The notes beneath the pieces are model-generated. The model did no database searches and was not told where the DNA came from. It saw only the letters and a list, made by a program, of their open reading frames with translations. Shown one piece after another: positions 1 through 11,057 of a DNA stretch of 64,000 bases. The position numbers and the translations under genes are program-made. This stretch comes from Gerris lacustris (lineage: Eukaryota > Arthropoda > Insecta > Hemiptera > Gerridae): positions 71,887,092 to 71,951,091 of the forward strand of contig OX578282.1 in NCBI GenBank assembly GCA_951217055.1, written 5' to 3'. The number at the start of each line of letters is the position of its first letter. The stretch's first letter is position 1.

Positions 1-392
1 GAAGGTGAATATTTTTTTCACTTCCAAGATTAAAATTGTTCACTTGTATGTTATTTTTCACTCGTATTTTTAGACCTTCCTGAAATTTAGTTTCGAGTCT
101 GTATGAAAGTCTGTGTCCGCGAATCTTTACCTAGATTTCTTTCGGGAAAACGGCTTATATCGTTAGATTCGTTATTCGTATTTAAATGGACCTCAATTTA
201 GAATTTTTTTAATCAAAATTTTCGGAACCGTTATCAAGAAATAATATTTTTTAGGGGGGGGGGGGGGGGGGGGGGGTAGCATTAATAAAATTAATTTTTC
301 GATTTCGCCTCGGGGTATGGTTTTTCTGAACATGTATGCCAAATTCCGTCAAAATCGGCCCAGTAGTTTAGGCTCCAGGCGTCTGCACAGAC

Positions 393-444
<52 letters not shown>

Positions 445-560
445 GTCATCTTTTAAGAACCAGTTTTTTTCGACTCAGAGGATCTCAAAACGTGTAAATC
501 CATAAAAATCTCAAAATCGAATTCTCGCGCTATCACAATACTTTCTCTTTACATGAGAAA
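1..560. repeat. degenerate dispersed repeat with poly-G and GACA tracts
   Basis: No gene is visible. The stretch has a 23-nt G run at 254-276 and a (GACA)n microsatellite at about 391-445. It ends near 490-560 with sequence resembling, in reverse orientation, the repeat at 59220-59480 (the words 'tatcacaatactttctc' and 'gagaaagtattgtgat' are inverted relatives). The phrase reading 'caaattccgtcaaaatcggcc' just before the GACA run has the same layout as other repeats in this window that end in GACAGACA. Confidence 0.6.
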
Positions 561-668
561 ATAAAATTAAGAGGTGTGGAAAACTTGATCAAAACTTTCT
601 CATATAGATAGTAAGACTTAATTTAAATCCAATAATATCTACATTTATTTATTTATTATCAAGTATAT

Positions 669-989
669 TTAATAGTACATTACGCGTCGAGTGCGGAAAG
701 TAGCATTTTGCATGCGAGTGTGGAGTTTGCACCCAAGCGACAGCGAGGGTAGTAAAACCACACGAGCAATGCAAAATGCCGTTTTCGCACGAGTTGCGTA
801 TCGTACTTTATCTACGATTGTTAGATTTAAATAATAAATACAGAAAAAAATAAACTTGCTGTATGTAAGTTCGTATCTCTCTCTTGATAAAGATGGCATT
901 AATTCATTAGTTGTATTTTTTGCCGAATTAATTATTTCTGGAGGATTATTATTCTCCACATTTTCGTCAAAGTCACTTGATTCACTCAT
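669..989 (-). pseudogene. N-terminal fragment of a tyrosine-recombinase-like (Crypton-like?) ORF in a dispersed repeat
   Basis: The ATG at 989 (-) opens a 106-codon frame. Its first ~47 residues are acidic then basic (starts MSESSDFDEN, ends RERYELTYSKF), and the rest is low-quality sequence. The Ser-Arg-Glu-Arg-Tyr-Glu-Leu-x-Tyr-x-x-Phe motif resembles the start of the core-binding domain of tyrosine recombinases in Crypton-type transposons. That assignment is from family knowledge and is tentative. The same coding start recurs in the copy at 30725-31020, where the reading frame is largely kept. The catalytic domain is absent, so this is a relic or the first exon of a non-autonomous element. 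A perfect hairpin lies about 100 bp upstream of the ATG. Confidence 0.4.
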
Positions 990-1087
990 TGTTTTTCACT
1001 AAAAACTCGACATAAAAGTTACTTTTATTAAACAAACAGTAAATTAGTCTTGTTAAATGTAAACAAACTCGCTAATCGTGCGTATAG

Positions 1088-1143
1088 CTGAAGAATTCCT
1101 CTTCTTTACCGCACTAGCGTGGTAAAGAAGAGGAATTCTTCAG
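1088..1143. other. perfect 23-bp-arm hairpin
   Basis: A perfect inverted repeat begins CTGAAGAATTCC and ends GGAATTCTTCAG, with arms of 23 bp and a 10-nt loop. The inner edges of the arms read TTCTTTACC and GGTAAAGAA. The same hairpin is in the copy at 31050-31105 and, with a damaged left arm, at 15505-15556. The loop differs (gcactagcgt, gcgctagggt, gcgctagtgt) while the arms are kept. Confidence 0.9.
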
Positions 1144-1369
1144 AACTATGAGACGCGCATGCGCAATGAATACAAGTACGTAAATAATCACTTTCTACGC
1201 ATCTAAACAGAGATACAATGTTTATATTTCGTATCAATCGTAGATGAAAGTGTTTAAAAGGTTTGCATTTCGATTTTGAGCTCAATCAAATTTAGTTTCA
1301 TCAATATTTTGGAATCGTTAAATTCGAATTAAATTAACAATATCTTAGAATTTTTCAGGTTTTTCCTCT

Positions 1370-1420
1370 TTTTTTAGGGGGGGGGGGGGAGGGAGGGGGG
1401 TGGAGGGAGGGGGGGGTACC
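1370..1420. repeat. interrupted poly-G tract
   Basis: A run of G broken by single A and T residues. It is one of about fifteen such G or C tracts in the window, all in non-coding sequence. The surrounding 1250-1827 is AT-rich with nothing else recognisable. Confidence 0.85.
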
Positions 1421-1824
1421 CGAAATTAAGAGCAATTATTAATTATTTCCCTTCCCCTTTTTCTTTTGACTCTGTACTAAAATAATTTTCCTTCAATGGT
1501 AAATTACCATCAACATAAACATCTAATAACCAAACAATTTGGTCAATGTGCAATATTAGTGTAATGTTTAGAGTTTAGGTGAAACTTAAATGTTATTTAC
1601 TTTTGCACAAGCAAATAATTAATTATTATATTTCTATTTTTAACCAGGAAAAACTGTAAAATACATTCTTACAATAATAGTTTGCAGAGCTTTTAATTTT
1701 CTCTGTAACGGATGACTTGTTAAGTTGGTATTTTTATTCTATAATTATCATTATATTACTTCAATCTGACCAGCCCATGTATATACAACCATTTATTTTA
1801 TATAAGGATATATCCATAAAATGT

Positions 1825-1965
<141 letters not shown>

Positions 1966-2370
1966 TAATATTATGTGTTTTGTTGAGATAAATGAAGCAG
2001 ATTGTTGTTTATGAACTGGATCTCCTTCATTGTGAATGAAGTTTACTCGCGGGTATCAGAACTTCCGCATTTCTCATTCATACCTTGTTCTACTCGTACT
2101 TACTCCAATAACAGTTGTCGCTAAATATAAATATAACAGTTTTAAACAAATTAAAAATATATAAACATAAACAGTTATATACACGTAAACAAATTGAAAA
2201 TATTTGTTTATATTATATTTTTAGATTGTTAGATATTATATTTTATAAAAGTGTTTGGCATTGATAATGAATATTGAATTATATAAAATAACGTTCTTTA
2301 AAGAACAATGCAGGGTGTTGAAAATAGTTTAAAATATTTAAAGAGGTAATAGCATGGACCAAAATTAACA

Positions 2371-3245
2371 AATACGTGTGGTGTCGCGGCACACCTGGTA
2401 GGAACCAAGTTCCTTACATTTTTCATTAAATATAAATTATAAAATCACACTGCTAAGTACGTATACATTGCTAACTACTTATACACGACGGAGTTAGAAA
2501 AGAGACAAAATTAAAAGTAACCAACTGTTTGTACCTGGCAGAGTTAAGGCAAAATTAAAACAAAATCATTATTTGTATAATTAAAGCAAGCGTCTTACTA
2601 TAAATATATATTAAATATAAGAAAAAAGTTGATCATGATGAATTTATAGTGAAAGAGTATGTTTGTTAAAGGAGTTTGGATTGAAATAGGACTGTTTTCT
2701 ACCTACCCGGCCAATTAATTTAAAATAATATTATAAGATATATCTCTTCCCTACTCTACAGCTTCTGCTTGTATCAGGGTGAAATTTTACATGATTATAT
2801 TTTATTTATTTACAAAACAAAGTGACATTTTTGACATGTATAACAAAAATAATCAAAACAAGTCAAGTAACAAGCTTCCTTAATAACACTTTTTCCCGTC
2901 TTTTTAAAGCTTACGTTTATGCGAGCGTAGCGCGTGAACGCTTGTGCGGATAACGTTTTCCAACGATCTCAGCCTGGGCATTGGTAAAATGAACATGTGT
3001 ACCAAATTTCATCTAACTCGGTGAGCTTTTACTCAAGTTATCGTCTTCTGTAGATTTCGTGGCGGTGATTTTGTGACGGTGATTTTGGTCGTTTTTTTCG
3101 GATTCACTCCCGGGCTCCAGAACGTGCCATAAGGGACTTCGTTCCCTATAAGTCTGGCAAATATGAGATGTGAAACGTTATTCTTTTTAAGGTTTGGAGA
3201 AACCCTTGTGCTTTTGGTAATTCGTCCGTCTGTCCGACACATCTT
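2371..3245 (+). mobile_element. long dispersed repeat B, copy 1
   Basis: This copy matches 21497-22260 almost base for base over roughly 750-850 bp, starting at 'acgtgtggtgtcgcgg' and ending at 'ctccagaacgtgccataagg'. Shorter relatives are at 15318-15385 (inverted), 44088-44210 and 48790-48900, and a diverged internal piece lies at 45165-45300. No long reading frame or TIR was found. It is probably a non-autonomous transposon or a LINE 3' portion. Confidence 0.8.
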
Positions 3246-3589
3246 GGGTCATATTCCCCCCCCCCCCCCCTACTTTAGCTAGAGATTTGAAATGTAATAT
3301 ACAACTTAAACATGTTTGCCCAAAAACAGGAAAAATATTGCGAACTTCACAACTCGAAGCTTCTTAGAACAGCGAGCAATTGCGAAATCATTATTTTTTT
3401 GTAATTTTTTGAGTGGGTTATCATATTAAAGGTATTGTAATTTAGATCAATATTTATTTAAAATATGTATAATAAATATATGTATTTCGCTTTTAATTTT
3501 ACCCCCAAAATTACCAACACAAAACCCACAACAAATGATCCCCCCCCCCGCTACCCCTTAAGGGTTAAGGACAGGTCCTAGAAATGAGA
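3246..3589. other. gene-free, poly-C tract and AT-rich sequence
   Basis: Contains a 15-nt C run at 3256-3270 and a C-rich stretch at 3541-3549. No coding, RNA or element boundary was recognised. Confidence 0.6.
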
Positions 3590-4000
3590 AACAATTTTAT
3601 AAATGTACGTCTCTCTGGGCTAATGATATTTCCGAGAATTAATATGAAAATGTCATATTTTAGTCGCCCGCCATATTGGCCGCCATCTTGAAAATATTAA
3701 GTTCTTTTTAATATTAATTCTTTTTCTACATTTTGAGACCTTTAAATTGATGTATAACATGTCATGGTGACGATGTTGTTAGTCAACGTCATATTGGCCG
3801 TCATCCTGAAAATATTAAATTATGTGAAAAATCGAAAATTTGTCCATTGGTCACAAATGCCGAGATGTACCAGTGTGCCGAATTTCATGTTCTTAGCTAT
3901 AGTAGTGTATGTATTGAAACAAGCGACGGATAGACACCAACGGACAGACAGACAGAGCCGTTATATAAGGTTTATTTCTGTACTTTGTACAGAAACCTAA
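3590..4000. repeat. dispersed repeat ending in GACAGACAGAC
   Basis: Contains two copies of a phrase like 'catattggccgccatcttga' (3670 and 3790), then 'gaatttcatgttcttagcta' and a short (GACA)n near 3940. The layout is the same as the repeats ending at 24520 and 37190. No protein is supported. Confidence 0.55.
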
Positions 4001-4521
4001 AATTAACCTTATAAACCCCCAAAACCACATCAATAAATGTTTAATAGTTAAATGTGTTTGTTTATAAATATTTTAGATATTTTTATGACTTTTCTAATCA
4101 TCGCCTTTATAAAAGTAATCAATTTAAATAAATACTTGGTTCTGATAATAATTATCCTTAACATAGTTTTTATTACCAAATAGCTTCAAATTTAATTTGC
4201 AGTTATTGCTGTGTGTTGATTTTATTTTTATTTTTAATTGAATATAAATGATAGAGAATTAATGTACTTCCCAGCTCGGTGTCCGTTAGTCAATAAAATC
4301 AACTGCGCAGGTGTTGGAATGCTGATGCAATCAAAATATTTCATTTGCTTCGCCTACAAAATATTAAATATAAAAATAATCGATTCCACAACATCCAACA
4401 AATTCTTTGGGCAACAACAGGATGATATAGTAATCTTCTAGTCAGGTAGATATAGAAAGCACTTTAATCATGGATTATCTTACATAATATAGCAAATTTA
4501 CTCGAGTTACTGACAATAAAT
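4001..4521. other. gene-free AT-rich stretch
   Basis: Unique-looking AT-rich sequence. The 67-codon frame starting near 4238 has no recognisable domain and was not called. Confidence 0.5.
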
Positions 4522-5031
4522 GTGGTTTTTCCGTGGTAGGCTGTGAAATAGTAACTTTAGAGCCTAAAAGACATAGCTAAAATCCATTTTTTCATTAAGT
4601 GGACTTAAAAAATCTTTTCATTTCTCCTAGCTGTAAAGAAAAAATCTTTTACGTCCTAGGCACTAAAAGATTTTTTATGTCCGGCGGGTAGTTGTCAAAA
4701 CTTCCGTTAGTACCGCTGCAGTCTTTGTAGAAATGTTTCTAGTACGATTAAAATCCGCTAGATGTCAATGCGTTTTATTTATCTTTTCTTATAGGGTAAC
4801 CTCTTTTTAAGGTTTCTTTTTTTAAGTCTTAAGTATGTACTAATATTTGTTATTATTATATATTGATTAGTGATTAATATTTCATGTTTTTTCATTGTCT
4901 GCTACCACGGAAAAAATAGCATATGCTGCGCGACTGTGAAGTGTTTTTTCTTTACCTTGGCAATATTTACTGTCTCGCTTCGCTCGACAGTGAATGTAAT
5001 TGCCGCGGTAAAGAAAAAACTCACTTCACAG
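4522..5031. mobile_element. foldback element with two nested inverted repeats
   Basis: The outer inverted repeat pairs 'tttttccgtggtag' at about 4526 with 'ctaccacggaaaaa' at about 4900. A second hairpin at 4934-5031 pairs CTGTGAAGTG...TCTTTACC with GGTAAAGA...CACTTCACAG. The second hairpin's loop contains 'tctcgcttcgctcgacag'. Its TTCTTTACC/GGTAAAGAA stem edge is the same as in the hairpin at 1088-1143, so the two families may be related. Confidence 0.65.
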
Positions 5032-5106
5032 CCTAGTAACATAATATACTATTTCTGCCTGAAGATGACCTAAAGAGGGGTCGAAATATTGCAAAAGTAA
5101 TGTTTT

Positions 5107-5722
5107 AATTTTTGCTTCCGAGCTTACCGAAGGTAACGGAAGCTATGTGATCGTTTCGAAGAACGAAAAATTTTTAGGTATCCGATTTTAAAAATTCCAA
5201 GACAGAAATCCGTTTCAGACATCAGGGAACATTTTTGGTTCCGTGTCTGTCTGTCGGTCTGTCGTTCAATTTTTGCGAACCAACATATCTTAAAAACTAC
5301 ACGTTCTATTTTTATGAAATTTGGGTGGTTGGTCATAATTAGCCCATTGTTGGTCCGATATAAGTTTCAACCTTCTGCGCCAATTTGTTTCTCTTCCACA
5401 TGCGCACAAACATACATTTATTTACACCTATCGCTTCAAAAGTACTTATCTGAATTGAATGAAACTTTTATAGTTTATCAAAAGTAACCCGCAGATGGCC
5501 ACAGATTAATTTGAACAGTCTACGCTCTTTAACGTTTGCTAAATTGATACTTAAATTCGTGTAAAAAAACTAAACAATTTTGACAGATTAAAAAAAAACA
5601 AAACGGGGGAAACAATTGAACAATTTGACAATAATGACTTTTAAAAGCGTAAAATCAATAAAGTTCGTGAATAGGATGCGAGGAAGCTAAGTGCCACACC
5701 AATTGGCAGTATATTTTCTTTA
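5107..5722 (+). mobile_element. dispersed repeat A, copy 1
   Basis: Landmarks shared by all copies are, in order: a start with CTTCCGAGCTTACC...GGTAACGGAAG, 'ttccaagacagaaatc', a CTGTCTGTC-like run, 'accaacatatcttaaaaact', 'taattagcccattgttggt', 'catacatttatttacacct', and the end 'gatgcgaggaagctatgtgc' followed by 'attggcag'. Other copies or parts are at 7205-9450, 13540-13925, 16222-16420 with 17878-17965, 18805-19275, 20758-21395 and 34855-35455. There is no TIR and no RT frame, and the short conserved length suggests a non-autonomous retroelement. Confidence 0.75.
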
Positions 5723-6224
5723 GACCCTACTGCTACTGCAATAAAAATCATATACAAGGAAACAAACCATACTACTTACTATCCAACTATACATTCTCAT
5801 TTATGATTCATTTAGTTTTGTTTTCATTTATGATTGTAAGACTGAATTTAGAATCCAATAATATCTTAGAAAAGATAAGGGAAGGATTGTCATGGTTCCG
5901 AAGAACAACATTTGTTAGTCTTAGGATTCAAAAATTCCAAGACAGAGATGCGTCCAGACAACAGCAAGAACGTTGGGTTGGGTTTCATGTTTGTCTGTTA
6001 TTTATGAACAATAGAGATGTGTTGAAGTTCATTATAATTACTCTTCAATAATGAAGACGTAATATACAGATAAAAATTATAAATCACAACTTTAATACAG
6101 AAAAGACGCCTGATGATTGATAATGTCTAGGAGTGGGTGAAATATGCTAAATTAATTAATACTAGTAATGGTAAAGAACTTACTTAGAAAATTTTTTCTC
6201 TTATATTATATCGTAGGTTGTGTT
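5723..6224. other. gene-free stretch
   Basis: AT-rich sequence with a short second echo of repeat A near 5870-5950 ('ggttccgaagaaca', 'caaaaattccaagacagaga'). The 82-codon frame here spans this echo and is not a gene. Confidence 0.5.
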
Positions 6225-6780
6225 AGGGATTAGATGGTTAGAGGTGGTTTTAGGTGTTGAGGGATTGTTAGAGGTGGTTTGATGTTGTTTTAGGTGTTAA
6301 GAGATGGTTAGAGGTGGTATGATGTTGTTTTAGGTGTTAAGAGATGGTTAAAGATAGTTAGAGGTGGTTTGAGGTGGTTTTTGGTGTTGAGAGATGGTTA
6401 GAGTTGGTTTTAGGTTGTTTTAGGTGTTAAGAGGTGGTTTTAGGTGTTAAGAGATTATTAGAGGCGTTTTGATGTTGTTTAAGGTGTTAAGAGATGGTTA
6501 AAGATAGTTAGAGGTGGTTTGAGGTGGTTTTAGGTGTTGAGAGATGGTTAGAGGTGGTTTTATGTTGTTTTAGGTGGTAAGAGGTTGTGTTAGGTGTTGA
6601 GAGATGGTTTGAGGTGTTGAGAGATGGTTAGAGGTGGTTTGAGGATGTTTTAGGTGTTAAGAGGTGCTTTTAGGTGTTGAGAGATGGTTAGAGGTGGTTT
6701 TAGGTTGTTTTAGGTGTTTAGAGTGTATTCAGTTTGGGGTTAGAGGTGGTTAAAGGAGGTGTGCGGTGGTTAGTGCCGAC
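6225..6780 (+). repeat. decamer satellite (AGAGGTGGTT type), array 1
   Basis: About 550 bp built from ~10-bp units, mainly 'agaggtggtt', 'agagatggtt', 'ttaggtgtta' and 'ttaggtgttg', with partial higher-order repetition ('gttgttttaggtgttaagag' recurs). The same AGAGGTGGTT core seeds arrays at 32925-34176, 48465-48590 and 57285-57345. Confidence 0.9.
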
Positions 6781-7204
6781 ACGATTGGAAGACTTTATAC
6801 TCTTGTCACTACCATTGAAAAGATAATAATAGAAGAGAAGTGGGGAGGTGTGTCTGTTGTATCTCTAGTTAGTGGAGACTGGGTGTGTTTACATGGTTAG
6901 TCCGTGTCACTTACTACGGATGTACTCCATGCTAATAATATATATACGTGGTAGTGTGTTGTATGTAGATGACAGGATATATACGCGACAGTGTGATGTC
7001 GAAACCAATCCAGATGAGGTAAGTTGTGGAGATATGTGCTAATCTCAAGTTGAAGTTCTGGTTCTCCAAGCAGTTTTCTACTTCTCATAACTTCACCTTC
7101 TCACAATGTGTCGATAAACTTGCTTCCTACACCTTAATAATAATAACATTCTTCTTCTAACTTCAGCTAGCATTCCTACACCTCTTTTCATCTTGATCGT
7201 TTGT
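6781..7204. other. gene-free stretch after the satellite
   Basis: Mixed sequence of nearly balanced base composition. A 63-codon - strand frame is present at 6897-7088, but no family is recognised and there are no splice signals to support it. Confidence 0.45.
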
Positions 7205-9450
7205 TTTTCTGAGCTTAACTAAGGTAACGGATGCATTGCTGAAGAATGCATTTTTAGTGTCCGTAGCCGAGGGACCCTTCTTATACATTAATACATTGCT
7301 GCACTTGTCCATTCGTCTATCTGTCTGTAACGCATCTCATCTCCGAAACTACCCGACACATAAATTTGAAACTTTGCAGTTATGTTACGTGTAATAACCA
7401 AATCTCAGGAGAATTATAGGCAAGCCCCAAATAATAATCCATTAAAAACTAGGGGTTAAAGTTTTAGGGGTTGACATTTTTTTTTTTTTTAATTGTAATG
7501 CATCACATGGGGTGTAATGCAAGAGGAGGATGCTCTTAGTACAAATATATATTTTGTTTCGTTTTTGTATCAATCCATCTTTGTCCCATGTGACCTTCAA
7601 AATTGCGTATTTTGTGTTCCCCTGTATTATTATTTTTTTTTTTAAATCAATGAATGTTTTTCATTGTCAAAAAAACTGTTGTTAGCTAATTTGGTACTTT
7701 TTTACTTTAGCACACCCCCCCCCCCCCCCCCCTGTATCATGTTTTTATTTACAACTGTGAGGGCGGTAAAAGGAGTGGACTGTAATTTTAAATAACTTGG
7801 TTTAACACAGTAAATTCTGATTAAAATATGTATTAAAAAACATGTAGAATAAAGGTTAGCGGAACTTGACACATGAGATGAGGTGCGATGTGAACTGCTG
7901 TGAACTATACCAAAAAACAGGGAAGACTATACAGGGGAAACTAGAGCCACCAGCTCGAGAAAGATCGAGACTAGCGAAATCTAGTGCAAGCACGAATGAA
8001 ATAAAATAACTCAGTGGAGGAGTCCGGGGACTGCTGCCACCTGGGAGCAAATCTACAAACGAAATTGACTTAGCGTCAACAACAACTATATCTTTAAAAG
8101 TACTGATTTGATTTTTAAGAAATTTGGTTGGTTTGTTAAATGTAGAGCACTTTGATTCCAAATTATTTTTAACCGACTGCGAACTTTTTATCTTAGGTTT
8201 GTTCCAACCACCAGTTCCGAATCAGTTTCGGCTTTTGTCCGTGATTGACGTAATGCGCATGCGCGATCATTGCTTAGTTGGGAATTGATTTGTTGGAACG
8301 CTCCGGGACTCGGACCAAACAGTTTGATGTGGTTGGTTTTAGTACTGTTATCAGAACAACTTGTTGTCAGAACAACGTTTATGTGATTTTGCGTTCCTGT
8401 GCTATCAAAAATACCTGAACTTATAAATATTAAAGATATGGATGAGTCAATAGTTGATAAAGATAAGTACCAGTCGCTTAAATCAGGGCCTGATTTAGGC
8501 CGCCTAGGGGCTCACACAACAAGGGGGGGGGGGGGGGGGGCACACCAAAAATAATCATAGTCTAATGCTAATTAAGCTCGAAAGTTGGAAGTAAAACCTA
8601 CATACTCATAGAGGATATGACGAAAACACATGCACGCATTTTAGAAATGTTTATTTAATACATGAATTCACGATTTCATTTCGATTTACGCACTTCACAA
8701 TTTTCGGGCTTACTGTGGTGAGCCAGTTTTAGTAGACTCACGGCACCCACTTGTTTTTATTGATATAATCCTAAATGCTCTTTTGTTTTAAAAAAACAAA
8801 TATTAATCTTAGTCCAGTTAACGAAAGAAATATTGCGGAAATTAATTGGTTTCTTTCAATATTTGTTTGAAAATGGAATAAGTATCACAAGTCCATCTTG
8901 GAAAATAGGTCCAATTTTTATTTTTTTTAGAAACATCTAGAAAATGTCATTATATGCACAAAAATGCATCATCGTATTCGTTCAAAAACATTTTAAAAAG
9001 AAGAGTTGATTCACAAGAAAGGAGAATAAATAGGCGAGCGAAATCAAAACAAAAACAATGAAGCGGAAGGTTACTTTTCTGTTCACTCAAACTCAAACTA
9101 CTAGTCCCTGCTGCCGATCGCTGACTGCTCTGACTGGTTCCAAACCAATCCGTGATTCAATCAGAGCGTGGTTGGAACAGCCGACTATCAGTCAGAGTTT
9201 GAGTTTGGCTTCGTTGGAACGCCCTGTTCCTAATGCGCATGCGTCGGACAGTTTCAAACTAGTTTGAAGTGTGGTTGGAACAAACCTATTGAAAACAAAA
9301 TTGTGAAAGAAGAATGAAGTGTGAACCCACACTGGATTCGATACAGCAACTTTGTAATATCAATACCTATGTATTATTAAGTTACATCAATTCGCCCAAT
9401 AATACGACGCGAGGAAGCCATGCACCGTATTAATTGGCAGATTATTTTGT
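7205..9450 (+). mobile_element. dispersed repeat A, copy 2, diverged and interrupted
   Basis: The 5' landmark is 'gagcttaactaaggtaacgg' near 7210. The mid landmark is 'aaaagtactgatttgatttt' near 8095. The 3' landmark is 'gcgaggaagccatg...attggcag' near 9408-9445. A TIR element (8196-9286) sits inside it. A 101-codon - strand frame at 7856-8161 lies in this debris and matches no family. Poly-C is at 7715-7732. Confidence 0.55.
8196..9286. mobile_element. 1.09-kb TIR DNA transposon (MITE-like)
   Basis: The ends are perfect inverted repeats, GGTTTGTTCCAACCAC at 8196 and GTGGTTGGAACAAACC ending at 9286, with TA on both sides (8194-8195 and 9287-9288). Subterminal words 'gttggaacg' recur near each end. 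The insertion splits repeat A in a way that is clear when compared with its other copies. No transposase domain is visible, so it is non-autonomous. Near 8485 the phrase 'cagggcctgatttagg' looks like a nested hAT-type end. Poly-G is at 8523-8540. Tc1/mariner-like or PIF-like membership cannot be decided from a TA flank alone. Confidence 0.8.
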
Positions 9451-10440
9451 CAGGTGTAGAGGGGGAGACTCTACAGCCGTCGTTGAAATGCAACACCGAG
9501 ATTAAGATGGACATATCTAAGCAAAATATAAATGTTTTGATGGAGAGCGGCAACCTTTGATAACGATGAATAGATGAAGGTAGAGTTTTAGAGGAGAGGT
9601 CAAATCTGGCACCGGACTTTAGCGTCGGATAAGTTTGTCAGTAAGTAAAGTCTTACGTTGAAAAATAACAAAATTGACTATGTCTCTCCTTATCGCGTAA
9701 TATAACATTCTAATCATATAAACCCGTATTTCGCTGTCACTCGCCGACATTCGCGAGTGGCTTTCGTACTTTTGTCTCCACAACGCGAGTGACCACGTTT
9801 ACACTCTCGCCGAGAGTTCGCCTCGTTGATACATGCCCGTGACTCGTTCCAAACTTAATCTAATAACCTGCTATTGGAAACCTGAATAATTGTTATAATT
9901 TGAGGAATTATAACTGAAGGCGTATAATAATGATATTTGAGTAACAGGTTATCTTTGCCGACTTCTAAAATGTCACCGATTTTGATAGAATGGTGCATTA
10001 TATTATTGTTATATTTCGTGATCGTAGAATTTTATGGCACGTTAAGTCTGCTGCATCTGTAACCTGTTACTTAAATAACTTGTTCTTGGAACCTGCTACC
10101 TATTCATCACAGGATCGTTATAACATTTATTTTAAATTGTCTTTATTGCATAATATAATAGTACTAAATATATAATAATTAAATAATATACAATAATAAA
10201 AATTATTTATTGTTTAAATAAAGTTTAAAATAAGACAACATTTAATTCTTTTAAAAACTGTAGTTATATAGGTACATTAATTAATAACTATTAGTTAATT
10301 AATCATTAATATGTTCTTTATTTTTATTACTATTGTTTAGCCCAGTGTTTCTCAACTTTTTTTGTACCCGCCGACCACAAGGGATACCTTTCCTTTTAAC
10401 TGAGGAGGCATGCTGCTTTCAAAATATATTTAAAGAACCA
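9451..10440. other. gene-free AT-rich stretch
   Basis: Nothing coding is supported. At 9770-9830 the phrases 'gagtgaccacgttta' and 'cgccgagagttcg' resemble the terminal region of the Harbinger relic (Cys-Gly-rich 'cgccgc' words), but no borders could be drawn. Confidence 0.4.
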
Positions 10441-10830
10441 AAATGCCTGCCAAGCTAAGTTTGACCTCTTTTTACTTGTTTAAGGGTGCTCTCTTTGTCG
10501 TAGGAGATAAGTTTTCCTAGGTAAGTTGCATTTTTACTCCACTTAAGTTGTTTTCCATCTATTTTTCTTCTCCTTTCGTTAGCAAGCAAGTTTTCTCTGT
10601 ATTGATTTGTATAAATCAACCTATTACCGTCAACAATGGCTTCATTATACACACCTCTAGCTCATCTACGTGAACTTTAGAACTACTGTTGTTTTGAGCC
10701 TCTACGGCTGTTCTCTTCGCTGGTACTTTACCGTATTTGTACTTTTCAAACATCTGACGAGATTTCACCATATCTAGCAACAACTCCTCTTTTTCCCCTA
10801 ATGCAAATCTCTTCGACGTACGTTAAAAAT
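10440..10830 (-). pseudogene. LINE reverse-transcriptase C-terminal fragment plus adjoining coding-like frame
   Basis: The - strand frame 10455-10652 ends with a core reading IDGKQLKWSKNATYLGKLIS followed by Asp-Lys-Glu. This is the region just after the RT catalytic domain of endonuclease/RT LINEs, where a Tyr-Leu-Gly-x-x-Ile-Ser motif is typical. Upstream on the same strand (about 10660-10825) another frame reads through ~55 codons, rich in Lys and Glu (contains EELLLDMVKSRQMFEKYKYG), which I do not recognise. No RT YxDD motif is present. This is a dead fragment. Confidence 0.55.
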
Positions 10831-11057
10831 TAGAATCAATAATTGAGACAATGCAGGAAATTAAATCAAAAGAAGATTAAGCGTGTGTAATTGAGAAGGA
10901 AGCCGATAGACGAGGTTCATCTCCTGATGATTTGGCTGAGAAGGAGAGACAAGATTGACCACTTTAATATTCAAATTTTTATTAGATGAAATAAGAATGA
11001 TGATTGTTATAATGGAGGGGACCGAGTGTAGTCGAGCGGTCAGCTACTCAGACTTAA

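Larger units (their letters stand above)
669..1250 (-). mobile_element. dispersed hairpin element, copy 1
   Basis: This unit recurs at 30725-31215 in the same orientation and in part at 15390-15605 inverted. Shared landmarks are the left end 'tacattacgcgtcgagtgcg', an ORF fragment, 'caaactcgctaatcgtgcgt', a 23-bp-arm hairpin, and the right end 'acagagatacaatgtttata'. No transposase core is present, so it looks non-autonomous. The element may extend a little beyond these borders. Confidence 0.75.

Noticed and set aside
4870..5073. 67-codon frame
   Set aside because: Runs through the hairpin 4934-5031, whose complement generates the frame.
9058..9267. 69-codon frame starting ATGAAGCGG
   Set aside because: Lies within the subterminal part of the TIR element 8196-9286 and its C-terminus is the TIR region.
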